A DNA stretch of 64,000 bases. Source: Azolla caroliniana. Its lineage: Eukaryota > Polypodiophyta. The stretch is from contig JBHGNT010000013.1 of assembly GCA_043228905.1 (NCBI GenBank), forward strand, positions 2,480,001 to 2,544,000, read 5' to 3'. The translations under genes and the position numbers were made by a program. This document shows, piece by piece, positions 39,444 through 51,091 of this stretch. The notes beneath the pieces are model-generated. The model did no database searches, was not told where the DNA came from, and saw only the letters and a list, made by a program, of their open reading frames with translations. Numbering within the stretch: position 1 is the first letter of the stretch; each line of letters starts with the position of its first letter.

Positions 39444-42400
39444 CTAACCGGATTGGTTTGTCGTTACGCCCATCTGATGCCGAAGGGACCGAAAGCGGTC
39501 TGCCGAAAGACACTTGGTCATTCCATCTGCAACATTGTCGGTTGTGGATATTTTCTCTAGACCGATTTTCCCTGAAATGACGCAGTCCCGAACGAAGTGA
39601 TATCGAACGTCGATATGTTTGGAGGCGTTGTGGTGAACCGGATTTTTCGACAAGGCAACAACACCTTGACTGTCGCTATAGACAACTGGGGCCGAGTCAT
39701 GGTCGACTTGTCGAAACGTGTGCGCCAGCCGGCCGAGCCACAAAGCTTCTTTTGCAGCGTCGGACGCAGCTACATATTCTGCTTCGGTCGTTGAGGTCGC
39801 TGTGCACTCCTGAAGTTTCGACTTCCACGAAATTGCTCCATTGCCGAATTTGAAGCAGTATCCGGTTGTTGATTTCCGACTGTCTATACAGCCGGCGAAG
39901 TCCGAGTCGGTGTAACCGACTACGCCTGAGGTTGAGTTCGGACCGAAAAGAATGCCGTGGTCTTTTGTGCCAGCCAGATATTTGAACACATGCTTGACTG
40001 CGTTCCAATGCGATCGGCCAGGATTGTGCATAAATCTGCTAACGACTCCTACGGCATGAGAAATATCAGGCCGTGTCGCGACCATCAGGTACATAAGGGA
40101 GCCGACTGCCGGTGCATACGGTACCGACTTCATATCTTCCCCCTCCGGACCGGATGTCGGGCAGTCTCGCTGAGAGAGCCGAAGATTCATGGGGAGCGGG
40201 GTTGAAGCAGATTTGGCTGATTGCATGTTGAAGCGTTCCAAGACACGTCCGATATAGTCGGTCTGAGACAAAAAAAGATGTCGTTTATCGCGATGCCGAC
40301 TAATCTTCATGCCAAGTATGTGTCGTGCCGGACCGAGGTCCTTCATGGCAAACTTCAACCGCAATTGCCGAATGAGATCGGCAAGTTCGCCCGCGTGGCG
40401 TCCAGAAATTAGCATGTCGTCCACGTAAATGATGAGGAAGATGGGTGATCCATCTTGAGCTGTGTTGGTAAAAAGACAATGGTCCTCATCGCTTTTTGAG
40501 AAGCCAATCGATTGGATGAAGTCGTCGAACTTCTTGTACCATTGTCGCGGTGCCTGTTTGAGGCCGTATAGACTCTTCCTGAGTCGGCAGACTAGATGTT
40601 CTTGGCCAGTTGCCACGAAGCCTTTTGGCTGCTCCATATAAATTTCCTCTTCAAGATCACCATGGAGGAAGGCTGTTTTGACATCTAGCTGAATCAGCTC
40701 CAAGTTGTCGGCTGCCACTACGCCGAGTAGAAAACGAAGGGTTGTCATTTTCACCACTGGTGAAAAAATCTCGTCGAAGTCGACGCCATATTCTTGTCGG
40801 AAGCCCTTCGCAACTAATCTGGCCTTGTACTTTGGGGTGGTCGAATCAGACGTCTCTTTTAGTCGATAAACCCACTTGCAAGGAAGAGCACGTCGATTCT
40901 TAGGTAATTCGACCAGATCCCAAGTCTTGTTTGCCCGAATGGAGTGCATTTCCGACTCCATCGCCAGATGCCAGGTGGCTGAATCGACAGATGTCGATGC
41001 TTCTTCGTAAGACGTCGGTTCGCCGGCGTCGGTGAAGAAAATTCCAGGAGAATACCTCTCCGGAGGTTGCGACAGTCTCTCGGATCGTCGAGGTATGATT
41101 GGACTGGTCGTATCGGGTATCGAGGTCGGATGGTCCGAAAGCGAATTATTCGGCTGTGCCGAGTCAGAGTTGTCCGAGTCGGTAGTGTAAGGTTCAGCTA
41201 CCCGTGAAGCTGACCGTGTGTTAAGAGCGGGGCCTTCTTGAAGGGTCGGCACATCGGAAAATGTTACCCTTCGGACTTCGATCGGTGTTTCGACTGATGG
41301 ATTCATAGCCGACTCGTTGAACCCAACGTCCGAACTTCGAACGATTTGTCTGCGTTCAGGGTCCCAGAGTCGGTATCCCATTTCGCCGTCTGATCCATAT
41401 CCAAGGAAAATGCATTTCCTGGACCGAGGTGCAAGTTTTCGGCGATCATCTTTCGGAATAAGGGCGTACGCCTCGCATCCGAAGATCCTCAGCTTGTCGT
41501 AATTCAGCTTACTGCCGATCCATAGTTCCTGAGGAATTTGAAGTCCTAGAGGTCTGCTTGGCGACATATTGATTATGTGTACTGCCGTGAGTAGAGCCTC
41601 TGCCCAGAAGCCATCCGACAGTCCGGAGTGTTGGAGCATGGAAACTATCCGTTCTTGGATTGTCCGATTCATGCGTTCTGCAATCCCGTTTTGCTCCGGA
41701 CTGTGTGGTGCCGTAAATTCACGTCGGATGCCGCGTTGTCGGCAGAATTTGACGAATTCTTCTGATTTGAACTCTCCCCCATTGTCGGTCCGAAAGCATT
41801 TCAGTTTTCGGTCAGTTTGATTTTCTACCATAGCGAGCCAATCGGAGAAGATCGAGAAGACACGATCTTTGGTGCGAATTGGATAAGCCCACACCTTTCG
41901 AGTCGAATCGTCAATAAAACTGACGAAGTAAGAGGCACCGCCGAGAGACTGATGCGGCATTGGGCCACAGACGTCCGAGTGGACTAAATCGAGAGGTCTC
42001 GTTTCTCTTGGTGCTGATGTCGGGTGTGATGCGGCTGCTTGTTTGCCATACTGGCAATGTTCGCAGAATTGATGGTCCGAGAAGGAGAGTTTAGGGATGT
42101 ATCCGGCTCTAGATAGGTGCGTAATGCCGGCCTTGCTGAGGTGTCCTAATCTTCTGTGCCATAGTGATGACACAGGAATATCCACCAAAAACAGGTTACC
42201 CTCTCTGAGCGTAACATGTAACGGATACAGTGAGTGTATCTTGGGTCCTCTAGCAAGCAGGAGGTTCCCTCTGTGGAGTGTCCACCCTCCCGAAGAAAAA
42301 CCGGCACGAATGCCGTCTTCATCTAGTTGTCCGACTGAGATCAATGGCCTTGAGAGCTCGGGTACATGTCGGACATTGTGAAGTACAAGTGTAGAGCCAC

Positions 42401-43475
42401 CTGCAAGGTTGAGCTCTACTGTGCCGATTCCAATGATGTCACAGTGTTGCGAGTTGCCGACTCGAACTGAGTCGGAGTGACGGATCGTATATTGCCGAAA
42501 TTGGGATCGATGAGGAGTCACGTGAAATGACGCGCCCGAATCTAAGAGCCATGTGCTCGATTCTTCAGTCGTGAGCAGAACTTCTGATCCGACTGGATTT
42601 TCGATTGATAGTATATTCGGGTCGTTTGGTAGCACATCAGCTGAGAAGCTGACGTAATTGATCTCCTCATGCCGGCCACTCTTCTTGTCTGATTTCTGAG
42701 ACTTGTCGTTCTTGTTCTTGAGTGCGCGGCAGTCGGCTTTGATGTGTCCGGGTTTCTTGCAATAGTTGCAGATTCGATTATCCCGTGACTGGCTCCGTCT
42801 TCGCTGATTGTTCGGCTGCCGTGAGGAATCTCTTCCTCGTATGTTCGATCGGTCTGTCGAACCTTGTACTACATAAGCGTCGTCTGTTGAGTCTTTGGCG
42901 AAAGACTTTCTCCGAGTTGCTTCGGTCAGGATTGCGCTCGTGACTTCGGAGTATTTAACAGCCGTGGTTGACGCGTTGCACACGGTTGTGACGAAAGTTT
43001 CCCATGATGAGGGAAGGCTGCTCATGAGTATCATTGCTCTGAGTTCATCCTCGATTGCCGTCCCCTGAGATGAGATTTGGGAGCTTATGCTTTCGTACTC
43101 ATTGAGATGTGCTTGAACCGAATCTGATTCTTTCATCCGCAAGTTGTAGAGGCGCCGGATCAGAAACATCTTCGTTGCAGCGACCTTCTTTTCGTAGGTG
43201 TCCGACAGTGTTTTCCACAGTTCGAATGTTGTCGTACACGATTGCACCGTAAAGTATACCGATTCCGATAGGTGCATCCGAATCGTGGCGCAGACGATTC
43301 TGTCCAGCTTCTGCCACTCAATTGGTTTGTATCCTTCTGGAGGTGCTTCATTTTCGATGGGATCGATTTGCCCCTTGACTATGAGATAGTCCTGCATTTG
43401 CTCCTTCCAGAAGTTGAAGTTCGATCCATCGAACTTTCGTAGACTCATTTCTGACGAGCCGGATGTTGATGTCAT
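39444..43475 (-). CDS. C3 gag-pol polyprotein
   Basis: One frame of 1,343 codons, the usual size for a copia polyprotein, starting MTSTSGSSEMSLRKFDGSNF. Domains: gag (about 10-200); CCHC knuckle 236-249 (CNYCKKPGHIKADC); protease with Asp-Ser-Gly at 312-314; integrase finger His440, His445, Cys471, Cys474; integrase core Asp501, Asp564, Glu600 (DD35E spacing); KCIFLGY and WHLAME-type linker; RT with IQLDVKTAFLHGD and YVDD at 1017-1020; RNase H with GYTDSDFAG, STTEAEYVAASD and VYSDSQGVVALS. All catalytic residues I can check are present. Gag and Pol are fused, so Gag excess must come from another mechanism. The product would copy and reinsert the element. Confidence 0.97.
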   Translation of the reverse strand: MTSTSGSSEMSLRKFDGSNFNFWKEQMQDYLIVKGQIDPIENEAPPEGYKPIEWQKLDRIVCATIRMHLSESVYFTVQSCTTTFELWKTLSDTYEKKVAATKMFLIRRLYNLRMKESDSVQAHLNEYESISSQISSQGTAIEDELRAMILMSSLPSSWETFVTTVCNASTTAVKYSEVTSAILTEATRRKSFAKDSTDDAYVVQGSTDRSNIRGRDSSRQPNNQRRRSQSRDNRICNYCKKPGHIKADCRALKNKNDKSQKSDKKSGRHEEINYVSFSADVLPNDPNILSIENPVGSEVLLTTEESSTWLLDSGASFHVTPHRSQFRQYTIRHSDSVRVGNSQHCDIIGIGTVELNLAGGSTLVLHNVRHVPELSRPLISVGQLDEDGIRAGFSSGGWTLHRGNLLLARGPKIHSLYPLHVTLREGNLFLVDIPVSSLWHRRLGHLSKAGITHLSRAGYIPKLSFSDHQFCEHCQYGKQAAASHPTSAPRETRPLDLVHSDVCGPMPHQSLGGASYFVSFIDDSTRKVWAYPIRTKDRVFSIFSDWLAMVENQTDRKLKCFRTDNGGEFKSEEFVKFCRQRGIRREFTAPHSPEQNGIAERMNRTIQERIVSMLQHSGLSDGFWAEALLTAVHIINMSPSRPLGLQIPQELWIGSKLNYDKLRIFGCEAYALIPKDDRRKLAPRSRKCIFLGYGSDGEMGYRLWDPERRQIVRSSDVGFNESAMNPSVETPIEVRRVTFSDVPTLQEGPALNTRSASRVAEPYTTDSDNSDSAQPNNSLSDHPTSIPDTTSPIIPRRSERLSQPPERYSPGIFFTDAGEPTSYEEASTSVDSATWHLAMESEMHSIRANKTWDLVELPKNRRALPCKWVYRLKETSDSTTPKYKARLVAKGFRQEYGVDFDEIFSPVVKMTTLRFLLGVVAADNLELIQLDVKTAFLHGDLEEEIYMEQPKGFVATGQEHLVCRLRKSLYGLKQAPRQWYKKFDDFIQSIGFSKSDEDHCLFTNTAQDGSPIFLIIYVDDMLISGRHAGELADLIRQLRLKFAMKDLGPARHILGMKISRHRDKRHLFLSQTDYIGRVLERFNMQSAKSASTPLPMNLRLSQRDCPTSGPEGEDMKSVPYAPAVGSLMYLMVATRPDISHAVGVVSRFMHNPGRSHWNAVKHVFKYLAGTKDHGILFGPNSTSGVVGYTDSDFAGCIDSRKSTTGYCFKFGNGAISWKSKLQECTATSTTEAEYVAASDAAKEALWLGRLAHTFRQVDHDSAPVVYSDSQGVVALSKNPVHHNASKHIDVRYHFVRDCVISGKIGLEKISTTDNVADGMTKCLSADRFRSLRHQMGVTTNQSG

Positions 43476-44035
43476 GACTCTGCCCTAAGTCGGCTACGAA
43501 CTTTGGTGAAGTGCAGCGGTTTGGCCCACTCAGTGTCGTTCTAGCCGAAGTTGGACACAAGTGATGTTGATTACGGAGAATCGGGGATTTGGTTCGGATT
43601 GACTACCGACAACTGTCTTAGTCGAGTTGAACCTAGATTTAACGATCCGACAGTACTTCAAGCCGATTCGGTTTCGGTTGACTGCAACGGTGAGAGCAAT
43701 GGAACCGACTGGTCCTTCCGATTATTGTCCAATCGAATGAAACACGAACTGGGGTTGTCCTTGAAGTCGTCGTTGTGCAGGAAGCCCACCTCAAGCAGTT
43801 ACGATCAAGGAAGTAGAGTACAGCCGACTGGCTTACTCCGAGTGATGATCTAACGCAGCGAGATTCAAGCTTGTGTTTGCCTACTTTCTTCTCTGTTTCT
43901 TCGAATGACGCAAGAAACCGAATGCTTTGCAGACTAGGATGAAGCGAAAGGCCGAATACTGTGCAGGCTGTGATGAAGCGAAGAACCGAATGCTGTGCAG
44001 GCTGAGACGACGGCCGACAGTGGGTTGAGGGACCT

Positions 44036-44048
44036 CGCTCTGATACAA
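44036..44048 (-). promoter_or_regulatory. C3 primer-binding site
   Basis: Minus strand TTGTATCAGAGCG just inside the 5' LTR, resembling the initiator-Met site TGGTATCAGAGC with one base changed. Confidence 0.7.
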
Positions 44049-44050
44049 AA

Positions 44051-44352
44051 TGTTGAAGACAAGGCCGTCAATGCGGAAGATCAAGTAGCATTCGAATGGG
44101 GTTGAGTACCTGCGTATGACAGTTTCCAAGATCGTGCACAGAGATAGAGAGAGAGAGAGAGAGGAGGCACAAAAGACTCTTCCTATTCAATAGAAACAAT
44201 AATACAACCAACCTTACAAAAAGGTTACTAGGTCACTTTATATAGTGACAAACTTAGGGCAACTACCATTTATGCTAATTGCACAAATGGCCCAAACTTG
44301 AGCTATACAAAGGGATAGTGTGAATACGTCCATTATACACTTGTATTCGACA
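44051..44352 (-). repeat. C3 5' LTR
   Basis: 302 bp, matching 38957-39250 plus an 8-bp insertion (GGAAGATC-type) near 44075. Confidence 0.95.
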
Positions 44353-44357
44353 CTCCG

Positions 44358-46127
44358 GTTGTTGAAAAAGGCTTTCATGGATTGGGTTGACAACCTTGGC
44401 AAAGGTCGGAATGCATCATCGCTCCTTCAGGAGTTTGAATCGTGGTTCACGCGGCTCTCCACACTAGACTGGACCATGCTTGACACAAGCAAGGTCCTGC
44501 TCTTTGTTAAGTCGTTCGACTTGCTCAACCGTGATAATGTGGATCACCTTTTACAGACAAACAATGAACTAACGGTCGATTGGGCCGTGGTTAAAGGGGT
44601 GTGTGGCTGGATTGACAAGCACAGAGACTCGAAAGAGAAGGGGTCCTCAACAGTCAGACCGACTGTAGAAACGAGGGTCGAGCCAGCGCCAACCCGAATA
44701 GAAGAAACAAGAAGGTGGCTCAAGCCAGACCTATCCCCGACGAACGTAGTCGCGGGACCATCCGGGGGCGCGGCTCTAGAAGAGCTAACAAAAATGGTGC
44801 GCGATATCCAGATCGCTCAGGCCCTAAGGGGTGACGCAGGCCAGCCCGGCGACCGGCGACTGACGACCAACCAAAGGTGCATATGGTGGGATGCCCTCAG
44901 CCACGCCCAGAGAGATTGTGCCGACTTCCGTGAAGCACTCAGGAGCAACGTGTTGTACCTTTGGAATGGCAGGGTGCACGGGAGCGACACACGGAGAATG
45001 CTCGAAGGAAACCTTGGACAAGGCGGCATGAAGAGGTTGATGGAGGAGGCCGCGGTGCGGCACGTCAAGGCCATACACTACTCGACTTCGGCCGGCACTC
45101 ACGTAGGTGGAAAGGCAGTTAACGCCGATACAAACCCCGGGTTTTGGCCGGTGGTACTAGAAACCTTCTCCGAAACAGGGTTGAAGAAGGAAGAAGTTGA
45201 CCGCGCGGAAAAAGGAGTATGCAATGTCACTGGATGGAGCGACCCGGTTGAGGAAAGTACCGGCTTTGTGGAAGCCGCGTGCCAGAACTACGAGGTTCTA
45301 GTTGATGATAAGCAGGTGAGAAATACCGGAGGAGCAGGCCCTTCAGGAAGGTATGACACCCGGAGCGGACCCATTCAGGAGAAGGAGAAGGCCAAGGTCT
45401 CGAGCTTCTGGTTAAACTTAGAAATCGAGAAAACAACGGACCTACGAAAGGTCCTGGAGGAACGAGTCGTCAATAGTCGCGTAGAACTCACACTGAGAGA
45501 AGTGCTAGGCATAGCAAGGAGAGAGTTCCACGACAGCATCATGGATCTCATAACAAGGAAGCATCTCGCAAAGGAACCAAAACCGGAGAAGCTGGTTGAA
45601 CTAAGGGAGGCACTGCTCAGCGAAGTGGCCACGGAGGACGAGCTTGCGGAAAGCCACTATACAAGGCCGCACTAGGCAAGAGCAATGGCAAAAACCCTGG
45701 TTGGTATCGGGGATTTGAAGGAACCAATGGTGGCGTTGATTGACCATGGGTTGGAAATTAACCTAATGCCCTTGGACTTCTACAAGAAGGGCAAATGGCC
45801 AATCAACATCAAACATGGGTGGAAGATACGCGCAGCTACGAGGGCCACAAAAGAGTGCACGGGGCTTGTCCGAATGTCAAAGTAAGTGTCGGGGATGTCG
45901 AGATAGACCAACACTTTTTCGTGCAAGAGACATCTTCCCATCCGGTCATCCTCGACGAGCCATACATCACGGCATCTCGAATGGAGACCAAAGTGCTAGA
46001 CAATGGTTCGGCCAACGCAAGGGTAAAGAGTCAAGACGACCGTCACTCCGTCCAGTTTTTGACAATGCAGCAGAATCATGAGAAAAATCAGGACACCCTC
46101 AGCAATAATGGCCGAGAGGATTTTTAG
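44358..46127 (+). pseudogene. A gag-protease, C-terminal part
   Basis: Resumes after C3 (FMDWVDNLGKGRNASSLLQE). The knuckle reads CIWWDALSHAQRDC, so its second Cys is lost. TAG at 45673-45675 interrupts RPH-stop-ARA where D2 has RPHWARA (TGG to TAG). The protease follows as ALIDHGLEINLMPLDFYKK, again Asp-His-Gly, then a frameshift near 45870 and HQHFF/ILDEPY-like sequence. The gag frame ends GAT TTT TAG at 46119-46127. Confidence 0.9.
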
Positions 46128-48895
46128 AAAGGACTATCAAGGCGTGGGGCCGCGGTAGTCCGGATGACCGAAACAAACCCCACACGTATACAATAGATAG
46201 GAAAGTTTTGTTCTCCAATAACGGAGGTTGCACCATAACCGGCATTAGCGGCCGAGAAAAGAAACGAGCCAAGGAGTGCATAAAGGCGTGCCGAGCCTTG
46301 GGCCACGATGAGGGAATTGACAACGTCGTGGAGGCAGTCTCATTTGATGAAACCCTTGGAGAAATCGAGAGGGTTGTCGAAGGAGGTCTAAGTGAAAACT
46401 GGGTCATACTGGTTAACTCCGTGAAGATATACGAAGTCATTGCAGACATCAAAAGGGAAATCGGGGCACATGGGACCGCCCGCGTGGACACCACATACAA
46501 GACTATGGACCGAAAGGTGTAGCTAGTCGCGGCCCCCTTGCTGTATGGCAGCTGGGAACGAACAAATAGGGTTGCTACCGACCCAAGCTTACGAGATCCA
46601 GCCAGCAGAGGACACCAACCAGTTCACTGACAAGACGCTGCGAGAGCTGAAGATCGGTGGGGGTGGCTTCCAACTTCCAGCAAAAGAGGATCGGTTCAGG
46701 AGGATGCTTGTGAGGCACTGGAAAGCCTTCACATTCTCGTAGGGAGAGATTGCGTGCGTCGACTCGACCGGTGTCCAACCAATGGTAATCTTTACGGTGT
46801 CACACATACCGTGGAGTCTCAAGCCAACTCAGGTATCAAGAGCTCACATTCTTATGTTGATGGAGCTTCTTAGGAAGAAAGTGGAGCTGGGCATCCTCGA
46901 ACCATCGACTACCCCTTACTCCAACCGGTGGTTTACAGTACCATAGAAGAATGGCACGCTATGCTTCATTCAGGACTTGCAGCCGGTCAATAAGTTGACC
47001 ATTCGCAATACAAGAGTCAGACCGTCAATCGACGAGTTCTCGGAAGCCTTCGTTGGGTGGTCTATATACTCGGTCCGAGATCTATACTCAGAGTATGTTC
47101 AATTCCAGCTAGCCCTCGAAAGCAGGGAGATCATGACGATGCCAACCTCTCTCGGCTTAGTTCGGATGTGTACCCTACTGCAAGGAGGGACCAACTCGGT
47201 AGCGCACATGGTGAACGCGATGAACAAGGTGGCGAGGGACTGCATCCCGAACATCACCATGCCATTTTTGGACGACATCCTGATCAAGGGATACCTGGTG
47301 GAATATAAGAATGAATCGATCAGGCCGGACGGATGCCAGAGATTCGTGGCAAACCACATCTCCGACTATGAGAAGATACTACAGAGACTTAAGGGCGCTC
47401 GACTTACCTTCTCCGGGGAGAAGTCGGCTTTCAGACAACTAGAGATCTTAGTGCTGGGCCACCTGTGCGGGTCGTATGGTCGAAGGCCGTCTCAGTCAAA
47501 GGTAGGGGTCATCTCGGTAATGAAAGAGGAGTGTGGATCCGTCACGGAGGTCCAACGTTTCTTGGGAGCATGCACCTTCTACCACATCTGGATACTGCAC
47601 TACGCGCATGTCGTCGAGCCACTCTACGACTTGGTGAAGAAAGGCAGGAATTTTGAATGGGTTGAAGAGCACACGAAGGCAGTCTGGAGACTAAAACAAA
47701 TGCTTGCAATTGCACTGGCTTTACGGAAATTTGTATACAAACAGGGCACTACGGTTTACATCACGGTAGACACCAGCCCGACCGGAATCAGATGGGTCGT
47801 AAATCAAGAAGACGAGAACAACACGCGTTTCCCCATCTGGTTTGGCAACGGAATCAGACCGGAATGTATTGAACGAGCGACAACGAGGATACATCAATGT
47901 CAAGCGTGAACTATGGGGTATCGTTTTGGTGGTTAAGGTCGACAAGGACTACTTAATTGGGACAGAAGTGATTGTAGAAACATACTACCTACCGATTCTC
48001 AGTATGGTTTCCGGATGCGCAACTCTTGACTAGCCATGCTCAGATGGATTGCGTACATAAAGTACCTGAACTTGAAAATACAGCACATTTCCGGAAAAGA
48101 CAACGCCATGGACGATATGCTTTCTAGAGCGAGAATGACATGGTGTCAGAAGACGAAGAAGTTAGCGTAGACTTCTTCAAATCAGCACGGATGAAGGTAA
48201 ATAGGCGAAGCACTCCGCCCCTGAACGAGTTCAACAGGGAGTGGCTTCTAATCAGAAGGCTCCTAAGAATGATGACGGCAGACGCATCATGGACAGGGAG
48301 GAAGCGAGTCAACTTCGGAAGAGGGCGTACAAGTACTTCCTACGAAATGGGAAAATCTAGAGGCATCCGAAGAAATGGAATGACATGGCACTCTAGGTAG
48401 TGGCCCTAACTGAGGATCGAATGAAGCCGATATCGAAGTTCCATGAAAACCTTTGGTCTGGGCATCGGTGTACATGGGCCATGTTTGAGAAGCTAAAGGA
48501 TAAGTAATGGTGGCCGGGAATGTATAAAGGCGTGCACCACTTTGTGTCGACATGCGAGAGCTGCTAGATGCACTCAATGGTTCGACACCATGACGAGCTG
48601 CACCCGACTTACCCGCTGGCCATATACTTCAAGTGGATGGTTGACTTGGTGACGATGCCGATGGGAGTAGAATAGATGCGATACTTGGTGCTAGCAAGGG
48701 AAGATTTGACAAACCAAGTGGAGGGCCGAGCATTGACAAACAAGACCATTGCAGTCGTACCCAAGATTCTAATTGAAGATGTCGTCTGCCAGTACAGGTG
48801 CGTAGGAAAGATTGTGGCCGATCGAGGAGGGCTGGATGTAGAGGAAGCCAAGGAATTGTTTGACCGACTAGGGCTGAAGTTGACCCTCACAACGG
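46118..48895 (+). pseudogene. A pol, 5' part: RT, RNase H, integrase start
   Basis: Opens at GGATTTTTAG in the -1 frame (GFLERTIKAWGRGSP, PHTYTIDRKVLFSNN). RT with SRAHILMLMELLRKKVELG, LLQGGTNSVAHMVNAMN and FLDDILIKG; RNase H VYITVDTSPTGIRWVVNQ; after a frameshift, RELWGIVLVVKVDKDYLIGT. The integrase finger and core start are visible to ADRGGLD and LKLTLTT at 48895. Stops near 46520, 46741 and 46945 and frameshifts near 47880, 48030 and 48130-48400 show long decay. S2 is inserted at its integrase (LTT-AYNPEANG). Confidence 0.88.
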
Positions 48896-50047
48896 TGTTG
48901 TGAAGATTTTCGGAAATGGTATGAAAATTGCGAGGAATGTCCAAAATCGAGTGTGGTTCTTCACACAAGACATGAAACAATGATAGTGAAGATACTATTT
49001 TAGATAAGTTTAATATCTTGGTACAAAAAGAGGGAGGTCTTGAAGAGCTTTTGAATGCACTTTGCTACATAACAAACGGCCAACTAAGTGTGAAGTTATG
49101 TGGGTATGAAGTTGCGAAAAAAGGAAAAGAAAAGAAATGACAAACAAACCTTTGAGATGTCCCACATAGATAGGACAAACAAGGATCCTACATTATATAA
49201 AGCAAAGCCAAAAACTTTTATTTTGTATTTATCTGTGGAGCATAGAGAGTTCGAGGTGACTTGAATGGGTGTGGCGTAGCTACTTGCAAAGGTTTTGGCC
49301 AACCAAAGCTTGACCGGCAGCAGCCGGTGACGGAACCGGCTCAAGATGCGAACCGAATCGGATCGGGATGCGGTGATTGGCCGGTGACGGAACCAGCTAG
49401 GGATGCGGACAAAACGGGTGCAAATCGAACGGATCGGGTGATCGCGGTGCATGGCGTCTTAAAGATATTTGGTGTAATTACAAGACCAAAAGCCTAATAG
49501 TATTTTGTGCTTTAAAAAGGGATGTATATGCAAGACTTGAACATTGCACCTCCAAGTTGAGAGTCTATAGGCTTACCATTAAGCCAAATCATTTCTTTAG
49601 GGATATATTTTTTATCACTATACTTTTACATGTAATATTTATACATGAGAGCTTAGATGATGACATGGCAAGCATGCATTTCATGCATTCTGTGCATGTC
49701 TTGCACCCTCACATGCACCATCTAGATGGGGGCATCTATAAAAGAGTGGGGTTGGGTATTAATTAAAAAAACTTTGTACTTTATATCAAAATTAATATTA
49801 AGAAGAAAATTAAGAAATTCGTTATCCAATTGATGTATCAATCTTGTTCTTCAAATCTAAAGTCAAGAGTTCAATCTTAATCCCTCTCAATCTAAAGTCA
49901 AGCGTTCTATCTTATGTCAATCTCTCTCTCTTTCAATCTATCTTAATTCCTTTCTTATTAAAGCTAGTGCAAACTTCGAGTCCTTCAGGTCTAGAACCCC
50001 GTCGGTTCTGCCTCACGATCCACACGTAGTGACGGATCTTCACGACA
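48896..50047 (+). mobile_element. S2: solo LTR, tRNA-Trp type
   Basis: 1,152 bp, TGTTGTGAAGAT...ATCTTCACGACA with 12-bp ends that are inverted repeats except for one base, flanked by ACGG (48892-48895 and 50048-50051). TATAAAAG lies at 49737-49744 and CCGG-containing repeats (GGCCGGTGACGGAACC) at about 49310-49400. Its 3' end resembles the LTR ends of A and Cw. Removing it restores A's integrase frame. Confidence 0.88.
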
Positions 50048-50310
50048 ACGGCGTACAACCCAGAAGCAAATGGGGAGGTCGAGCGGGGTCATGGACCAAT
50101 TGTAAAAGCCATAGTACGCGCATGCGAAGGACGAGTCAGCAACTGGCTGAGACTACTCACTTATACACTATGGGCGAAACGAAGCGGAACCGGACCAGAT
50201 GATGGGAATCGAAAGCGATGACTTGGATTGAGAGGGCAAGTAATGATTGGCCCTAGAATCCTCCACTAAACTCGCTACCTGGCACATACCAAAGGATGTG
50301 TCGTTTGGTG
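50048..50310 (+). pseudogene. A integrase remainder and polypurine tract
   Basis: Encodes AYNPEANGEVERGHGPIVKA, the catalytic Glu region of integrase, and a short degraded tail. The C-terminal part found in D2 is missing. The tract GTTTGGTGGGGG ends at about 50314 exactly where F inserted; compare GTTTGGTGGGGGCGAA in D1. Confidence 0.8.
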
Positions 50311-50315
50311 GGGGT

Positions 50316-50896
50316 TGTTAGCACTTGGATTGCACCATAACCAATCATGAAGAAGAGCGCATCAACAAGAACCTAGTATGTGTTGAAGGACCTACGAAGA
50401 GGAAACGGCAAGAGGGAAAGAGGCTAAGGGACGTCCAAGTGTGAAAGGCTCATACCCTAAACGTGAATGCTATATAAACCACATAGTGGTGGTAGTGTAA
50501 AGGTTCTTCCATTTGTAAAGATCTCCCTATTGATTAAGAGTTAGGGCTTCCTCTCCTCCTTCTTGTAACCTTTAAGCTTAAGAGAGATTAGTGAAGTGTT
50601 TAGTTAGAGAACACTAATCTCTCTTCCTTGTTGGTGCTAGACCTCTTAGCAAAGAGGGTTAATAAACATATTCATTACTCTTATTGTCTATATTCATTAC
50701 CCTATTGTCTATGAGAGCGAGCTTGAGAGAGTGAGAGAGATATCATGCTTAATCATCTATTAATCGTTAAGTGAGTGTGAGGCTCGGAGGTGTCCGTAAA
50801 CAATCTCCGCCCGATTTGCCATCAAACGGGTATACACCGGTTCGAACTCCGCAAATGACATCGAGGAGTTAACTCCATCGATACATAGATCCGACA
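50316..50896 (+). repeat. F first LTR
   Basis: TGTTAGCACTTGGATTGC...CATAGATCCGACA, 581 bp, with TATATAAA at 50471-50478. It closely matches 55630-56215. Confidence 0.88.
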
Positions 50897-50904
50897 CATC
50901 TATT

Positions 50905-50922
50905 TGGCGCCGCTGCTAGGGA
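50905..50922 (+). promoter_or_regulatory. F primer-binding site (tRNA-Asp-like)
   Basis: TGGCGCCGCTGCTAGGGA, 8 nt after the LTR, close to the tRNA-Asp site (TGGCGCCGTTGCCGGGGA) used by Athila/Tat-type plant Ty3/gypsy elements. Confidence 0.7.
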
Positions 50923-51091
50923 TACAACCGACGCTTGAAGCCGATTTTGAGTGGTCAAACACTCGTAGGAAACCCACTTAACGAGGGAAGAAATCGAAAG
51001 GAAACCACTATTTTCTGTTTTTTATGCTCGCTATTTCACATTTTACTATACCCGGACATTAGCAAGTTATTCGTATGGTTAACGCTAAGCA

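Larger units (their letters stand above)
38957..44352 (-). mobile_element. C3: intact Ty1/copia element
   Basis: LTRs 38957-39250 and 44051-44352 (TGTTGAAGACAAGG...TATTCGACA) are flanked by CTCCG (38952-38956 and 44353-44357). They appear to differ only by an 8-bp indel near their left ends. A polypurine tract (ACGGGGGAG on the minus strand, next to 39250) and a primer site are present, and one open frame covers the whole interior. This is a young, potentially autonomous element of a different copia family from C1, C2 and C4. Confidence 0.97.
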
